Shown here: in pieces, positions 8,386 to 17,368 of the stretch
Position numbering within the stretch: the stretch's first letter is position 1
Layout of the letters: every line of letters begins with the position of its first letter
NCBI GenBank assembly: GCA_024235935.1
Contig: JACKLL010000006.1
Span: 124,001-188,000 of the forward strand
Length of the DNA stretch: 64,000 nucleotides
DNA from: Rhodoferax sp.
GTDB taxonomy: Bacteria > Pseudomonadota > Gammaproteobacteria > Burkholderiales > Burkholderiaceae_C
Direction of reading: 5' to 3'
The notes under the pieces: model-generated
Databases searched by the model: none
Told to the model about the DNA's origin: nothing
The model's input: the letters and a program-made list of their open reading frames with translations, nothing else
Program-made: the position numbers and the translations under genes

Positions 8386-10287
8386 TTATCCGCTCCGCCG
8401 CGCAGAAGGTGCGACCTCGTTGCCGCCACCATCGGGGCGCCACACGGTGCCGATCGACACCCCCTTGAGTTTCTTGACCCGACCGTACCAGAAGTTGACC
8501 AGTCCGCGCGAGAAGAAAACCGCCGAGAACATGCTGGTCAGGATACCGATGCAGTGCACCACCGCAAAGCCGCGCACCGGGCCGGAACCGAAGATCAGCA
8601 GGGCGACACCGGCAATCAGCGTCGTCACGTTGGAGTCGAAGATGGTGCCCCAGGCACGCTCGTAGCCCGCGTTGATGGCCGCCTGCGGCGAAGCGCCGTT
8701 GCGCAGTTCCTCGCGCACGCGCTCATTGATCAGCACGTTGGAGTCGATGGCCATGCCCAGTGCCAGCGCCATCGCCGCCATGCCGGGCAGTGTCAGCGTC
8801 GCCTGCAGCATCGACAGCACCGCCACCAGCAGCAGCAGGTTCACACCCAGCGCCACGCTGGAGAACACGCCGAACATCATGTAGTAGACGCACATGAAGA
8901 CCACGATCACCAGGAAGCCCCAGGTCACGCTGTCAAAGCCCTTGGCGATGTTCTCGGCACCCAGGCTCGGGCCGATGGTGCGCTCCTCGATGATCTCCAT
9001 GGGCGCGGCCAGTGAACCGGCGCGCAGCAGCAGTGCCGTATCGTGTGCCTCGGTGGTCGTCATGCGACCGGAGATCTGCACCCGGCCGCCACCGATCTCG
9101 GAGCGGATGACGGGAGCAGTGACGACTTCGCCCTTGCCTTTTTCGAACAGCAGGATGGCCATGCGCTTGCCGATACTCTCGCGCGTCACGTCGCGGAAGA
9201 TACGTGAACCCTTGGCATCCAGCGACAGGTGCACGGCGGCTTCCTGGGTCTGGCTGTCGAAACCGGGCTGCGCGTCGGTCAGGTTCTCGCCAGTCAGGAT
9301 GACCTGCTTCTTGACGATGATGGGCTGGCTGTTGCGCTCCAGGAAGCGCTCGGAGCCGAATGGCACGGGTCCGGTACCGGACTCTGCCGCCCGGCCCTCG
9401 GCGCTTTCGTCGACCATGCGCACTTCCAGCGTCGCGGTACGGCCCAGGATGTCCTTGGCCTTGGCCGTGTCCTGCACGCCCGGCAACTGCACGACGATCC
9501 GGTCCAGGCCCTGCTGCTGGATCACCGGTTCGGCCACGCCGAGTTCGTTGATCCGGTTATGCAGCGTCACCATGTTCTGCTTGAGCGCCTGCTCCTGGAT
9601 CGCGCGTGCCGCCGCCGGCTTGATGCGCGCGGTCAGCGTGAACTCGCCTCCGGCGAGTGGCGCCTCGGTGATGTCCAGGTCCGCAAACTGCTCGGCAATC
9701 ACCGCCTTGGCTGCCGCCAGTGTCTGGGCGTCGCGCAGCTGAACCTCGATCGCCTGGTTGTTGCGGCTGATACCCGAATGCCGCACATTCTTCTCGCGCA
9801 GTGCGGTGCGCAGGTCACCGGACAGCGACTCGACCTTGCGGGTCAATGCGGCCTGCATGTCGACCTGCAGCATGAAGTGGACGCCGCCGCGCAGGTCCAG
9901 CCCCAGGTACATCGGCGCCGCGCCCACGGCCGAAAGCCAGGACGGGGAACGGGACAGCAGGTTCAGCGCGACGACATAGGGCGGATCGGTCGGGTCGGGA
10001 ATCAGCGCCTTCTGGATCGCGTCCTTGGCCTTGAGCTGTTCGTCACCGGTGCTCAGGCGAATCTTGATCGAGTTGCCGTCGAAGATGATGCCGGCCGGTG
10101 CGATGCCGGCCGCCTTGAGGGCGTCCTCGACCCGGCGCTGGGTGCCGGTGTCGACCTTGATGGTGGCCTTGCCCGACGACACCTGCACGGCAGGCGCCTC
10201 ACCAAAGAAGTTGGGCAGGGTGTAAAAAAACCCTACCAACAGCGCGACCACGATGATCGCGTATTTCCAGACCGGGTATCGGTTCAT
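8386..10287 (-). CDS. secD: Protein-export membrane protein SecD
   Basis: 633 residues, normal length. One transmembrane segment at the N-terminus (WKYAIIVVALLVGFFYTLP) is followed by a large periplasmic P1 domain with the motif LGLDLRGGVHFMLQVD near 130. A C-terminal block of five transmembrane segments includes MALALGMAIDSNVLINERVREE, the family's conserved proton-path region. It lies 75 bp downstream of yajC and 3 bp upstream of secF. The tgt/queA genes that often precede yajC are absent here; a nitrile hydratase cluster takes their place on the opposite strand. Confidence 0.97.
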   Translation of the reverse strand: MNRYPVWKYAIIVVALLVGFFYTLPNFFGEAPAVQVSSGKATIKVDTGTQRRVEDALKAAGIAPAGIIFDGNSIKIRLSTGDEQLKAKDAIQKALIPDPTDPPYVVALNLLSRSPSWLSAVGAAPMYLGLDLRGGVHFMLQVDMQAALTRKVESLSGDLRTALREKNVRHSGISRNNQAIEVQLRDAQTLAAAKAVIAEQFADLDITEAPLAGGEFTLTARIKPAAARAIQEQALKQNMVTLHNRINELGVAEPVIQQQGLDRIVVQLPGVQDTAKAKDILGRTATLEVRMVDESAEGRAAESGTGPVPFGSERFLERNSQPIIVKKQVILTGENLTDAQPGFDSQTQEAAVHLSLDAKGSRIFRDVTRESIGKRMAILLFEKGKGEVVTAPVIRSEIGGGRVQISGRMTTTEAHDTALLLRAGSLAAPMEIIEERTIGPSLGAENIAKGFDSVTWGFLVIVVFMCVYYMMFGVFSSVALGVNLLLLVAVLSMLQATLTLPGMAAMALALGMAIDSNVLINERVREELRNGASPQAAINAGYERAWGTIFDSNVTTLIAGVALLIFGSGPVRGFAVVHCIGILTSMFSAVFFSRGLVNFWYGRVKKLKGVSIGTVWRPDGGGNEVAPSARRSG

Positions 10288-10362
10288 GTTTGCACTTCCC
10301 GCAGCCGTTGGTGCCGCGTGGTCACTGCCGACGACGGCAGTGACGATTACTTGCTGACGTAC

Positions 10363-10695
10363 TTACTTGATGGTGCCCTTGGGCAGAACCTGCACGACCG
10401 AGCCGCGCTGGATCGTCACTTCGACGCCATTGGAGATTTCAACGCCCAGATAGCTGTCGCCCAGCTTGGAGACCTTGCCCAGCACGCCGCCGGAGGTCAC
10501 GACCTCGTCACCCTTGGCCAGGGCTTCCACCATGGCGCGGTGTTCTTTCTGCTTCTTCATCTGAGGGCGAATCATGACAAAATAAAGTACGACAAACATC
10601 AACACCAATGGCAGCATGCTCATCAGCGACGACTGCATGTCGCCGCCAGCGGCTGCGGCGGGTGCGGTTTGGGCAAATGCGGAAGAAATAAACAC
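10363..10695 (-). CDS. yajC: Preprotein translocase subunit YajC
   Basis: 110 residues from the GTG at 10695, which has GGAG six bases upstream and matches the family N-terminus (short FISSAFAQTAP region, then one transmembrane helix SMLPLVLMFVVLYFVMIRPQ). The conserved KKQKEHRAMVEALAKGDEVVTSGGVLGKV follows. An in-frame ATG at 10791 would add 32 residues with no family resemblance and would overlap the divergent nitrile hydratase leader. YajC accompanies SecDF; secD follows 75 bp later. Confidence 0.95.
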   Translation of the reverse strand: MFISSAFAQTAPAAAAGGDMQSSLMSMLPLVLMFVVLYFVMIRPQMKKQKEHRAMVEALAKGDEVVTSGGVLGKVSKLGDSYLGVEISNGVEVTIQRGSVVQVLPKGTIK

Positions 10696-10765
10696 AGGCG
10701 GCTCCAGAACAGACAGTTGATGACTCTGCGATGGCAACGGTGTCACCGCTGGCAGACAACCCGGC

Positions 10766-10794
10766 ATTGTATGCGGCGCCTCCAAGGCCATGAA
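10766..10794 (-). promoter_or_regulatory. Candidate promoter for yajC-secDF
   Basis: On the minus strand, TTCATG (10794-10789) and TACAAT (10771-10766) are spaced by exactly 17 bp and would start RNA about 65-70 nt before the yajC GTG. The -10 is good (five of six); the -35 is weak (three of six). The region is shared with the divergent nitrile hydratase genes. Confidence 0.35.
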
Positions 10795-10846
10795 TACAGG
10801 GGTTGTTGACCCGGCACAGGCCCGCCGCCATCCAGCAAAGCGACAG

Positions 10847-11485
10847 ATGCAAGAACACGACCACGATCACGACCATTCGCATCTGGACGAGATGGATCTG
10901 CGGGTGCGGGCACTCGAGACGCTGCTAACGCGCAAGGGACTGGTGGAGCCGGCGGCGCTGGACCGGATCATCGAGACCTACGAAACCCGGGTCGGGCCGC
11001 ACAATGGCGCTGCTGTCGTGGCCCGCGCCTGGGTCGATGCCGAATTCCGGCAGTGGCTGCTGCAGGACGCAACCGCCGCCATCGCCTCCATGGGCTTCGG
11101 CGGGCGTCAGGGCGAGCACATGGTCGCCGTGGCCAACACCCCCGACACACACAACATGGTGGTCTGCACACTGTGCAGCTGCTACCCCTGGCCCGTGCTC
11201 GGTCTGCCGCCGGTCTGGTACAAGAGTGCGCCCTACCGTGCCAAGGCAGTGATGGACCCGCGCGGGGTGCTGGCCGACTTCGGTGTGCAACTGCCGGCGT
11301 CGACACAGCTGCGGGTCTGGGATTCGACCGCAGAAGTGCGTTACCTCGTGATACCCATGATGCCGCCGGATGCAAAAGGCCTGGACGTGGCGCAATTGGC
11401 GGCATGGGTCACGCGCGACGCCATGATCGGAACCGGGCTGGCGCGTGCGCCCCAGGCGCCGGCAAGCAGCGCCCCCAGCGCCTGA
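10847..11485 (+). CDS. Nitrile hydratase subunit alpha, cobalt type
   Basis: Hydrates nitriles to amides with the beta subunit. The metal site is VCTLCSC, Cys107, Cys110 and Cys112 counted from 10847. Thr between the first cysteines marks the cobalt class; iron enzymes have Ser. The motif is followed by [15 protein letters not shown], a strong family match. The N-terminus is His/Asp-rich ([11 protein letters not shown]), common in this family. I chose ATG 10847 (212 residues) because the His-rich segment usually begins the protein; ATG 10790 (231 residues) is in frame and cannot be excluded. The beta subunit follows after 26 bp. Confidence 0.92.
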   Translation: MQEHDHDHDHSHLDEMDLRVRALETLLTRKGLVEPAALDRIIETYETRVGPHNGAAVVARAWVDAEFRQWLLQDATAAIASMGFGGRQGEHMVAVANTPDTHNMVVCTLCSCYPWPVLGLPPVWYKSAPYRAKAVMDPRGVLADFGVQLPASTQLRVWDSTAEVRYLVIPMMPPDAKGLDVAQLAAWVTRDAMIGTGLARAPQAPASSAPSA

Positions 11486-11511
11486 GCCATACACGCCAAA
11501 GGAGTCCCGCA

Positions 11512-12204
11512 ATGAACGGCGTACACGACATGGGCGGCCTGCAGGGCTTCGGCCCCGTCCGGCCCGAAGCGAACGAGCCCCTGTTCCATGCCGACTGGGA
11601 AAAGCGGGCCCTTGCCGTCACATTGGCGATCGGCGCGGGCGGACAGTGGAACATCGACCTGAGCCGGTCCGCGCGCGAGTCCTTGCCGCCGGCAACCTAC
11701 CTGGGCAGCAGCTACTACGCGATCTGGATCCGGGCGCTCGAAAACCTCATGGCAGAGCGATCGCTCGCCACCCGGGAGGAGATGCGCAGCGGTACGCCGG
11801 ACGGCACGCCACCGGCACCGTTTCGCGTGCTTCGGGCCGACGCGGTCGACGCATCGTTGGCCCGCGGCACGCCGAGCGCAAGGCCGATCGAACGGCCGGC
11901 ACGCTTCGGACCGGGGGACCGGGTGCTTGCGCGCAACATCCATCCGCAAGGGCATACCCGGCTGCCGCGCTATGTGCGCGGCCATGTCGGAACCGTGGTC
12001 CTGGTCCATGGTGCCCATGTATTTCCCGACCGCCACGTGACCCGCACCCTGCCGCCGTTCGACGAAGACCCGCAGTGGCTTTACACGGTGGTGTTCGACG
12101 CACGGGAGCTTTGGGGCACACAGGCGGACGCCCACGCCCGCATCAGCGTCGACGCCTGGGAACCTTATCTGGAGCTGGCGCCCGGCGCCGAAGGCCGGCC
12201 ATGA
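11512..12204 (+). CDS. Nitrile hydratase subunit beta
   Basis: 230 residues starting MNGVHDMGGLQGFGPV, the near-invariant beta-subunit N-terminus. The C-terminal SH3-like barrel is visible from about 140: FGPGDRVLARNIHPQGHTRLPRYVRGHVG, and later LYTVVFDARELWG. GGAG stands eight bases before the ATG. The stop overlaps the start of the accessory gene as ATGA (12201-12204), so expression is translationally coupled. It forms the alpha-beta heterodimer that makes the active site. Confidence 0.95.
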   Translation: MNGVHDMGGLQGFGPVRPEANEPLFHADWEKRALAVTLAIGAGGQWNIDLSRSARESLPPATYLGSSYYAIWIRALENLMAERSLATREEMRSGTPDGTPPAPFRVLRADAVDASLARGTPSARPIERPARFGPGDRVLARNIHPQGHTRLPRYVRGHVGTVVLVHGAHVFPDRHVTRTLPPFDEDPQWLYTVVFDARELWGTQADAHARISVDAWEPYLELAPGAEGRP

Positions 12205-12596
12205 ACCCGCGGCTGACGCTGGCCGAAGTGGCCGCCGCCTGCGCCGCCGACGGCTGCGGCCTGCCGATGCCCCCGGACACGGCCGGCGGCGGACACTTCT
12301 CCGAACCCTGGCAGGCGCATGCGTTCGCAATGGTGCTGCTGCTGCACGAACGCGGTGTTTTCAGCTGGCCGCAATGGGCCGACACGCTCGCCCGGCACAT
12401 CCGCGCGGCGCAGGCCCAGGGCGACCCGGACGATGGCAGCAGCTATTACCGCCACTGGCTGGACGCGCTGGAGGCCATCACGATCGCACAAGGCATCGCC
12501 ACCGCCGACCAGTTGCACGCACTAGAACACGCCTGGGCCGATGCGGCGCAGCACACGCCGCACGGCCAGCCGATCGAATTACGCGACGGCGGCTGA
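12201..12596 (+). CDS. Nitrile hydratase accessory protein (P14K-like)
   Basis: 131 residues, homologous to the N-terminal half of the beta subunit (FSEPWQAHAFAMVLLLHERGVFSWPQWADTL, then SSYYRHWLDALEAI). In cobalt-type nitrile hydratases, such small proteins following beta act as metallochaperone or self-subunit-swapping activators that deliver cobalt to alpha. That role is inferred here from family and position. The ATG overlaps the beta stop. The 3' end runs 18 bp into the convergent indolepyruvate oxidoreductase gene. No amidase or aldoxime dehydratase gene is adjacent. Confidence 0.88.
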   Translation: MNPRLTLAEVAAACAADGCGLPMPPDTAGGGHFSEPWQAHAFAMVLLLHERGVFSWPQWADTLARHIRAAQAQGDPDDGSSYYRHWLDALEAITIAQGIATADQLHALEHAWADAAQHTPHGQPIELRDGG

Positions 12597-15500
12597 GGCC
12601 TGGGTGGCGCTGCGCGGCGCCCGCCACTGCTGCATCAGGTCCTTCCACAGCTGGCGTGTCGCCACCAGATTGCGGTCCTTGACGTGGCCGTATCCCTTGA
12701 TTTTTTCCGGCAAGCGGGCAATCTCGAGTGCCAGCGCATGCTTGTCGGCCGTGAGTCCGCCCAGGACCTCGTCGATGCTGGCGCGGTATTCACCGATCAG
12801 CGCGCGCTCGGTACGGCGCTCTTCGCTGCGACCGAAGACATCCAGTGCGCCACCCCGCAATCCCTTGAGTTTCGCCAGCCAGCGGAAGCCGGTCAGCATG
12901 GCAGGGCCATATTTCTGTTTCTGCAGTTCGCCCTTGGCGTTGCGCTTGGCCAGCAGTGGCGGCGCCAGGTGGTAGTTCAGCGTGAAGTCGCCCTCGAACA
13001 TGGCCTTGACCCGCTCCAGGAACCGGGTGTCGCTGTGCAGCCGCGCCACCTCGTATTCGTCCTTGTATGCCATCAGCTTGAACAGGTAGCGCGCCACACT
13101 CTCGGCCAGCGCCGTCTTGCCCAGCGGCGCCTCGGCGTCGCGCACCTTGTGCACGAAGGCCTGGTAGGTGGCAGCATACGCGGCGTCCTGGTAGTCGGTC
13201 AGGAACTCGACCCGGCGCTTGACGATGTCGTCCAGGGTTTCACGCTTCTTGAACTGCAGCACCTGCGCCGGGGTCAGCAGTTTCTCGACGCTGGCCCAGT
13301 CGTGCGCGGCGCGCCGGCCCCATGCGAACGCCGCCTTGTTGTTGTCCACGGCCACCGCATTGAGCTCGATCGCCCGCATCAGCGCGTCGTGCCCGAGCGG
13401 AATCCAGCCCTTTTGCCAGGCGTAGCCCAGCATCATCGGGTTGGTATAGATGCTGTCACCCAGCAGCTTGACCGCGGCAGCATCGGCATTGAAAGCGCCC
13501 ACACCATCGACACCGACCGCCTTGGCGATTTCGGCCGCACAGGCCTCGGCCGGGTTCTGCCAGTTGCCGTTGCGCACGAAAGCCGCCGTCGGTGTGCTGT
13601 GCGAATTGAGCGCCACGTGGGTGCGGCCCTCGCGCATGCGCAGCATGGTTTCCTTGCCGGCGGTCACCAGCGGGTCGCAACCGATGATCAGGTCCGCGGC
13701 CGCCATGCTGACGCGGGTGGTGCGGATGTCCTGCTGGCGCTCGCCGATCAGCACATGGCTCCAGGTGGCGCCCCCTTTTTGCGCCAGGCCTGCCGCGTCC
13801 TGTGTGACGATGCCCTTGCCCTCGATATGTGCCGCCATGCCGAGCAACTGCCCGATGGTGATGACGCCGGTGCCGCCGACGCCCGCCACGATGATGCCCC
13901 AGACCTGGCCGATGGCCGCGTCCAGCGCGATTGGGGTCGGCTCAGGCAGCAGGCCCATCTCGAACGGTGACACCGCCTTGTCCTTGGCCTTCTTGCGCAG
14001 CTGCCCGCCTTCGACGGTGACGAAACTCGGACAGAAACCTTTCAGGCAGGACATGTCCTTGTTGCAGGTCGACTGGTTGATCTGGCGCTTGCGGCCGAAC
14101 TCGGTCTCCAGCGGCTCCACGCTCATGCAGTTGGACTGCACGCCGCAGTCGCCACAGCCCTCGCACACCAGCTCGTTGATGACGACACGCTTGGCCGGGT
14201 CGACCATCGTGCCGCGCTTGCGCCGGCGCCGCTTCTCGGTGGCGCAGGTCTGGTCGTAGATGATGACGGTCGTTCCCTTGATCTCGCGGAACTCGCGCTG
14301 TACCGCATCCAGCGTGTCGCGGTGCAGAACGGCCACACCGTCGACCAGCTTGACGCCGTCGTACTTGTCGGGTTCATCGGTGACGACGACGATCCGGGCC
14401 GCGCCCTCGGCACGCATCGACTGTGCGATCTGCACCACCGAATGGCCTTCGGCGCGCTCGCCGACCTGCTGGCCACCGGTCATCGCGACCGCGTCGTTGT
14501 ACAGGATCTTGTAGGTGATGTTGACGCCGGCAGCGATGCTCTGGCGCACCGCCAGCAGGCCACTGTGGAAATAGGTGCCGTCGCCGAGATTGGCGAACAT
14601 GTGCTTGTCGTTGCTGAACGGCTCCTGGCCGACCCAGGGCACGCCTTCGCCCCCCATCTGTGTGAATCCGATGGTGCTGCGGTCCATCCAGGTGGCCATG
14701 AAATGGCAACCGATGCCGGCCATGGCGCGCGATCCTTCAGGCACCTTGGTGCTGGTGTTGTGCGGGCAGCCCGAGCAGAACCACGGCTGGCGGTCTGCGT
14801 CCTTGACGCCGCCCAGGTCGAGCACCTGCATGGCCCGTTCCTTGGCCTGCAGGATCGCCATCTGCGCGTCGATGCGTGCTTCCATGTCGGCACCCAGGCC
14901 CATCTTCTTGACCCGCTGCGCAATTGCATGGGCGATCAGCGCCGGCGACAGGTCGGCCTTGGCACGCAGCAAGGTGTTGGCGCTCGGGTTGGGCATCGAC
15001 CACTCGCCCCCCGAGAAATCACCCTCGACCTCGTTGAACTTGCCGTAGATGTTGGGCCGCACATCGGCGCGCCAGTTGTAGAGCTCTTCCTTGAGCTGGT
15101 ATTCGATGACCTGGCGCTTTTCCTCGACCACCAGGATCTCCTGCAGCCCGGTGGCGAAGTCGCGCGTGAGCTGTGCCTCCAGCGGCCATACGACGCCGAC
15201 CTTGTGCAGCCGGATGCCAAGCTGGCGGCAGGTCGCATCGTCCAGACCCAGGTCCATCAAGGCCTGGCGCGTGTCGTTGAAGGCCTTGCCGCTGGCGATG
15301 ATGCCGAAGCGGTCGTTCGGGCCTTCAATCGCCTCGTCGTTAATCCCATTGGCGCGGATATACGCCAGGGCGGCATACCACTTGGTATCGAACAACCGCG
15401 CCTCCTGCTCCAGCGCATGGTCTGGCCAGCGGATGTGCACGCCGCCCGGAGGCATTTCGAAATCGGTCGGCACCACGATCTGCACCCGCTCGGGGTCGAT

Positions 15501-16175
15501 CATCGCGGTGGCGCTGGACTCGACGATCTCCTGGATCGTCTTCATGCCGGCCCACACGCCCGAGAAACGGCTCATCGCAAACGCATGGATGCCCAGGTCG
15601 AGAATTTCCTGCACGTTGGCCGGGAAGAACACCGGCAAGCCGCAGGCCTTGAAGATGTGGTCGCTCTGGTGCGCGGCGGTCGAACTCTTGGACACGTGGT
15701 CATCGCCGGCCACGGCGATCACACCGCCCCAGGGCGTGGTGCCCGCCATGTTGGCGTGCTTGAACACGTCCGAGGTGCGGTCCACGCCTGGCCCCTTGCC
15801 GTACCAGATGCCGAACACGCCGTCGAAGCGGTTCGAGCCCGGCGGCGCAAATCCCAGCTGCTGCGTACCCCACAACGCAGTGGCGGCCAGCTCCTCGTTG
15901 ACGCCGGGCTGGAACACGATGTTCTGCGCCTTCAGATATTTGGCCGCCTTGACCAGCGCCTGGTCGTAGCCCCCCAGGGGTGAGCCCCGGTATCCGCTGA
16001 TGAAGCCGGCGGTGTTCTTGCCGGCCAGCGCGTCCCGCTGGCGCTGCAGCATCGGCAGCTTGACCAGCGCCTGCACCCCGCTCATGAAGGCGCGGCCGTA
16101 GTCAAGCGAATACTTGTCGTCCAGCGTGACGGTTTCCAGGGCCTTGCGGATGTGGTCGGGTAGCGGCGCATTCAT
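12579..16175 (-). CDS. Indolepyruvate ferredoxin oxidoreductase, fused alpha/beta/gamma type
   Basis: Oxidatively decarboxylates aryl or branched 2-oxo acids to acyl-CoA, reducing ferredoxin. 1198 residues, the long single-chain form. Seen in order: an alpha-type pyrimidine-binding domain (SGYRGSPLGGYDQ, about 60); a TPP-binding domain with LGDGTYFHSG and YNDAVAMTGGQ (about 525-565); a ferredoxin-like cluster with CEGCGDCGVQSNC and CNKDMSCLKGFCP (about 670-715); a gamma domain starting GVGGTGVITIGQLLG (about 762); and a C-terminal extension. It is divergent from an Lrp/AsnC regulator, an arrangement common for amino-acid catabolic enzymes. The last 18 bp overlap the nitrile hydratase accessory gene tail to tail. 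Confidence 0.93.
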   Translation of the reverse strand: MNAPLPDHIRKALETVTLDDKYSLDYGRAFMSGVQALVKLPMLQRQRDALAGKNTAGFISGYRGSPLGGYDQALVKAAKYLKAQNIVFQPGVNEELAATALWGTQQLGFAPPGSNRFDGVFGIWYGKGPGVDRTSDVFKHANMAGTTPWGGVIAVAGDDHVSKSSTAAHQSDHIFKACGLPVFFPANVQEILDLGIHAFAMSRFSGVWAGMKTIQEIVESSATAMIDPERVQIVVPTDFEMPPGGVHIRWPDHALEQEARLFDTKWYAALAYIRANGINDEAIEGPNDRFGIIASGKAFNDTRQALMDLGLDDATCRQLGIRLHKVGVVWPLEAQLTRDFATGLQEILVVEEKRQVIEYQLKEELYNWRADVRPNIYGKFNEVEGDFSGGEWSMPNPSANTLLRAKADLSPALIAHAIAQRVKKMGLGADMEARIDAQMAILQAKERAMQVLDLGGVKDADRQPWFCSGCPHNTSTKVPEGSRAMAGIGCHFMATWMDRSTIGFTQMGGEGVPWVGQEPFSNDKHMFANLGDGTYFHSGLLAVRQSIAAGVNITYKILYNDAVAMTGGQQVGERAEGHSVVQIAQSMRAEGAARIVVVTDEPDKYDGVKLVDGVAVLHRDTLDAVQREFREIKGTTVIIYDQTCATEKRRRRKRGTMVDPAKRVVINELVCEGCGDCGVQSNCMSVEPLETEFGRKRQINQSTCNKDMSCLKGFCPSFVTVEGGQLRKKAKDKAVSPFEMGLLPEPTPIALDAAIGQVWGIIVAGVGGTGVITIGQLLGMAAHIEGKGIVTQDAAGLAQKGGATWSHVLIGERQQDIRTTRVSMAAADLIIGCDPLVTAGKETMLRMREGRTHVALNSHSTPTAAFVRNGNWQNPAEACAAEIAKAVGVDGVGAFNADAAAVKLLGDSIYTNPMMLGYAWQKGWIPLGHDALMRAIELNAVAVDNNKAAFAWGRRAAHDWASVEKLLTPAQVLQFKKRETLDDIVKRRVEFLTDYQDAAYAATYQAFVHKVRDAEAPLGKTALAESVARYLFKLMAYKDEYEVARLHSDTRFLERVKAMFEGDFTLNYHLAPPLLAKRNAKGELQKQKYGPAMLTGFRWLAKLKGLRGGALDVFGRSEERRTERALIGEYRASIDEVLGGLTADKHALALEIARLPEKIKGYGHVKDRNLVATRQLWKDLMQQWRAPRSATQASAAVA

Positions 16176-16321
16176 GTTCGGCAGGACTCCAAGGGAATGG
16201 CAAAAGGGGCCTTGTCTCAGCGGTGTGCCGGCAGGTGCGGCGGCGCGGGGACAGTTGGCAAAGTGTATGCCCGATGCTCGGATATGTCTTTTCTAAATAT
16301 GCCGTATTCCGGGTACCACAA

Positions 16322-16334
16322 GAAAGAATCTTTC
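16322..16334. promoter_or_regulatory. 13-bp palindrome, candidate Lrp-family operator
   Basis: GAAAGAATCTTTC is a perfect inverted repeat with six-base arms around one central base. It sits in the 165-bp gap between the oxidoreductase and the regulator, and ends seven bases before the regulator ATG at 16341. A second weak dyad (AATA-n5-TATT) lies about 25 bp upstream. Lrp/AsnC proteins bind AT-rich dyads and usually control both themselves and the divergent target. Confidence 0.4.
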
Positions 16335-16340
16335 GTCAAA

Positions 16341-16877
16341 ATGGCAGTCATGGAAACATTAGACAAGTTCGACATCGCCATCCTGAACGAGTTGCAGGCT
16401 GACGGCCGCCTGACCAACACAGACCTTGCCCAACGGGTCGGCCTGAGCGCGGCGCCTTGCTGGCGCCGCGTGCGGGCGCTGGAGGAGGGCGGCTACATCA
16501 CGGGCTACCGGGCCGAGATCAACCGCCACAAGATCGGGCTGGGGGTGATGGCCTTCGTACGCTTGTTCGCCGAACGCAACGCCGCCACCAGCATCCGCGA
16601 ACTCGAGCAGGCGATCACCGCCTTGCCGCAGGTCGTGGCCTGCCATTACATCAGCGGCGACGGCTCGTTCGAACTGCAGGTCGTGGAGCAGGACCTGGGC
16701 AGCTTTTCCCGCTTCGCACAGGAGCGGCTGATCACCTTGCCCAACGTAAAGGATTTGCGCACCAGCTTCTCGCTGGGCGAGGTCAAGGCCAGTGGCCGCC
16801 TGCCGCTGGACCACCTGGGCCCGCGGACCGGCGCCACCACCCCCAAGGCAGCGCTGCGCGCGCCACGCCGACGCTGA
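16341..16877 (+). CDS. Lrp/AsnC family transcriptional regulator
   Basis: 178 residues from ATG 16341 (a second ATG at 16350 is equally possible). The N-terminal winged-helix reads LDKFDIAILNELQADGRLTNTDLAQRVGLSAAPCWRRVRALEEGGYI, very typical of the family. The RAM/AsnC ligand domain follows at about 65-150 (VMAFVRLFAERNA, VVACHYISGDGSFELQV). The last 25 residues are a basic, Pro-rich tail beyond the usual end. Divergent transcription from the indolepyruvate oxidoreductase suggests it senses an aromatic or branched amino acid and controls that gene; this is inference. Confidence 0.92.
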   Translation: MAVMETLDKFDIAILNELQADGRLTNTDLAQRVGLSAAPCWRRVRALEEGGYITGYRAEINRHKIGLGVMAFVRLFAERNAATSIRELEQAITALPQVVACHYISGDGSFELQVVEQDLGSFSRFAQERLITLPNVKDLRTSFSLGEVKASGRLPLDHLGPRTGATTPKAALRAPRRR

Positions 16878-16967
16878 CAAGGCGCGGGGCCTTGTGCTGT
16901 GGGCCCGGCGCAAGCGCTCGCGGCAGACGTGCCAGGGTCAGCGCGGCCAGCTGGCCTGGCGGGGCGG

Positions 16968-17342
16968 TCAGTGTCCGGACGACGCGTCCGCAGGCTTCTT
17001 GGGGTCGTAGATCGTGGTGCCGGTACCTACGCCCACACCGACACGGGCACCGCTGTTGCCGACGCCGGTGCTGACTCCGACGCCCGCACCCGCCGAAACA
17101 CGACCATCCTGGTCCACGCCCACACCCACGCCCACCGGGCCGACGCCTGTCCCCACGCCCACGTGTGCGCGCCCTCCGGACCCCACGCCGACACCGACGG
17201 AGACACCGGGCAGGATGGGCACGCTGATGCCCACGCCAGCCGCGCAGCCGCTGAGAAAGGCCATTGCAAATGCGAGGCTTGCGGCCGCGCGAAGGGGCGT
17301 GTGAAGCGGCGAGTGAAGGGGGGTGCAGCGGTTCAAGGGCAT
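16968..17342 (-). CDS. Small lipoprotein with Gly-Val repeats
   Basis: 124 residues from ATG 17342. The N-terminus has basic residues, a hydrophobic stretch and a lipobox LSGC (Cys about 33), so it is predicted to be an acylated envelope protein. After the Cys, nearly the whole chain is an imperfect alternation of Gly and Val (VGVGVG, VGPVGVGVGV, RVGVGVGTG), ending TIYDPKKPADASSGH. The pattern resembles glycine-zipper type membrane-inserting segments, but no named domain is recognised. A short SD-led reading frame overlaps its start. It lies 124 bp downstream of mltA in the same direction. Confidence 0.7.
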   Translation of the reverse strand: MPLNRCTPLHSPLHTPLRAAASLAFAMAFLSGCAAGVGISVPILPGVSVGVGVGSGGRAHVGVGTGVGPVGVGVGVDQDGRVSAGAGVGVSTGVGNSGARVGVGVGTGTTIYDPKKPADASSGH

Positions 17343-17368
17343 AGGTCCGACAAATGCGAAGCCTTCAT
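17333..17368 (-). CDS. Possible 11-codon leader peptide
   Basis: ATG at 17368 has a perfect GGGAGG (17381-17376) seven bases upstream and encodes MKASHLSDLCP before a TGA at 17335-17333. It overlaps the lipoprotein ATG (17342) in another frame. The lipoprotein ATG itself has only a weak ribosome site. The peptide may couple translation to the lipoprotein gene. Alternatively, the true start is this ATG and a one-base error separates the frames. Confidence 0.35.
   Translation of the reverse strand: MKASHLSDLCP

Noticed and set aside
6433..9015. Long plus-strand frame of 860 codons opposite DUF1631, secF and secD
   Set aside because: His/Arg/Gln-rich shadow of well-recognised minus-strand genes; no domain and no ribosome site.
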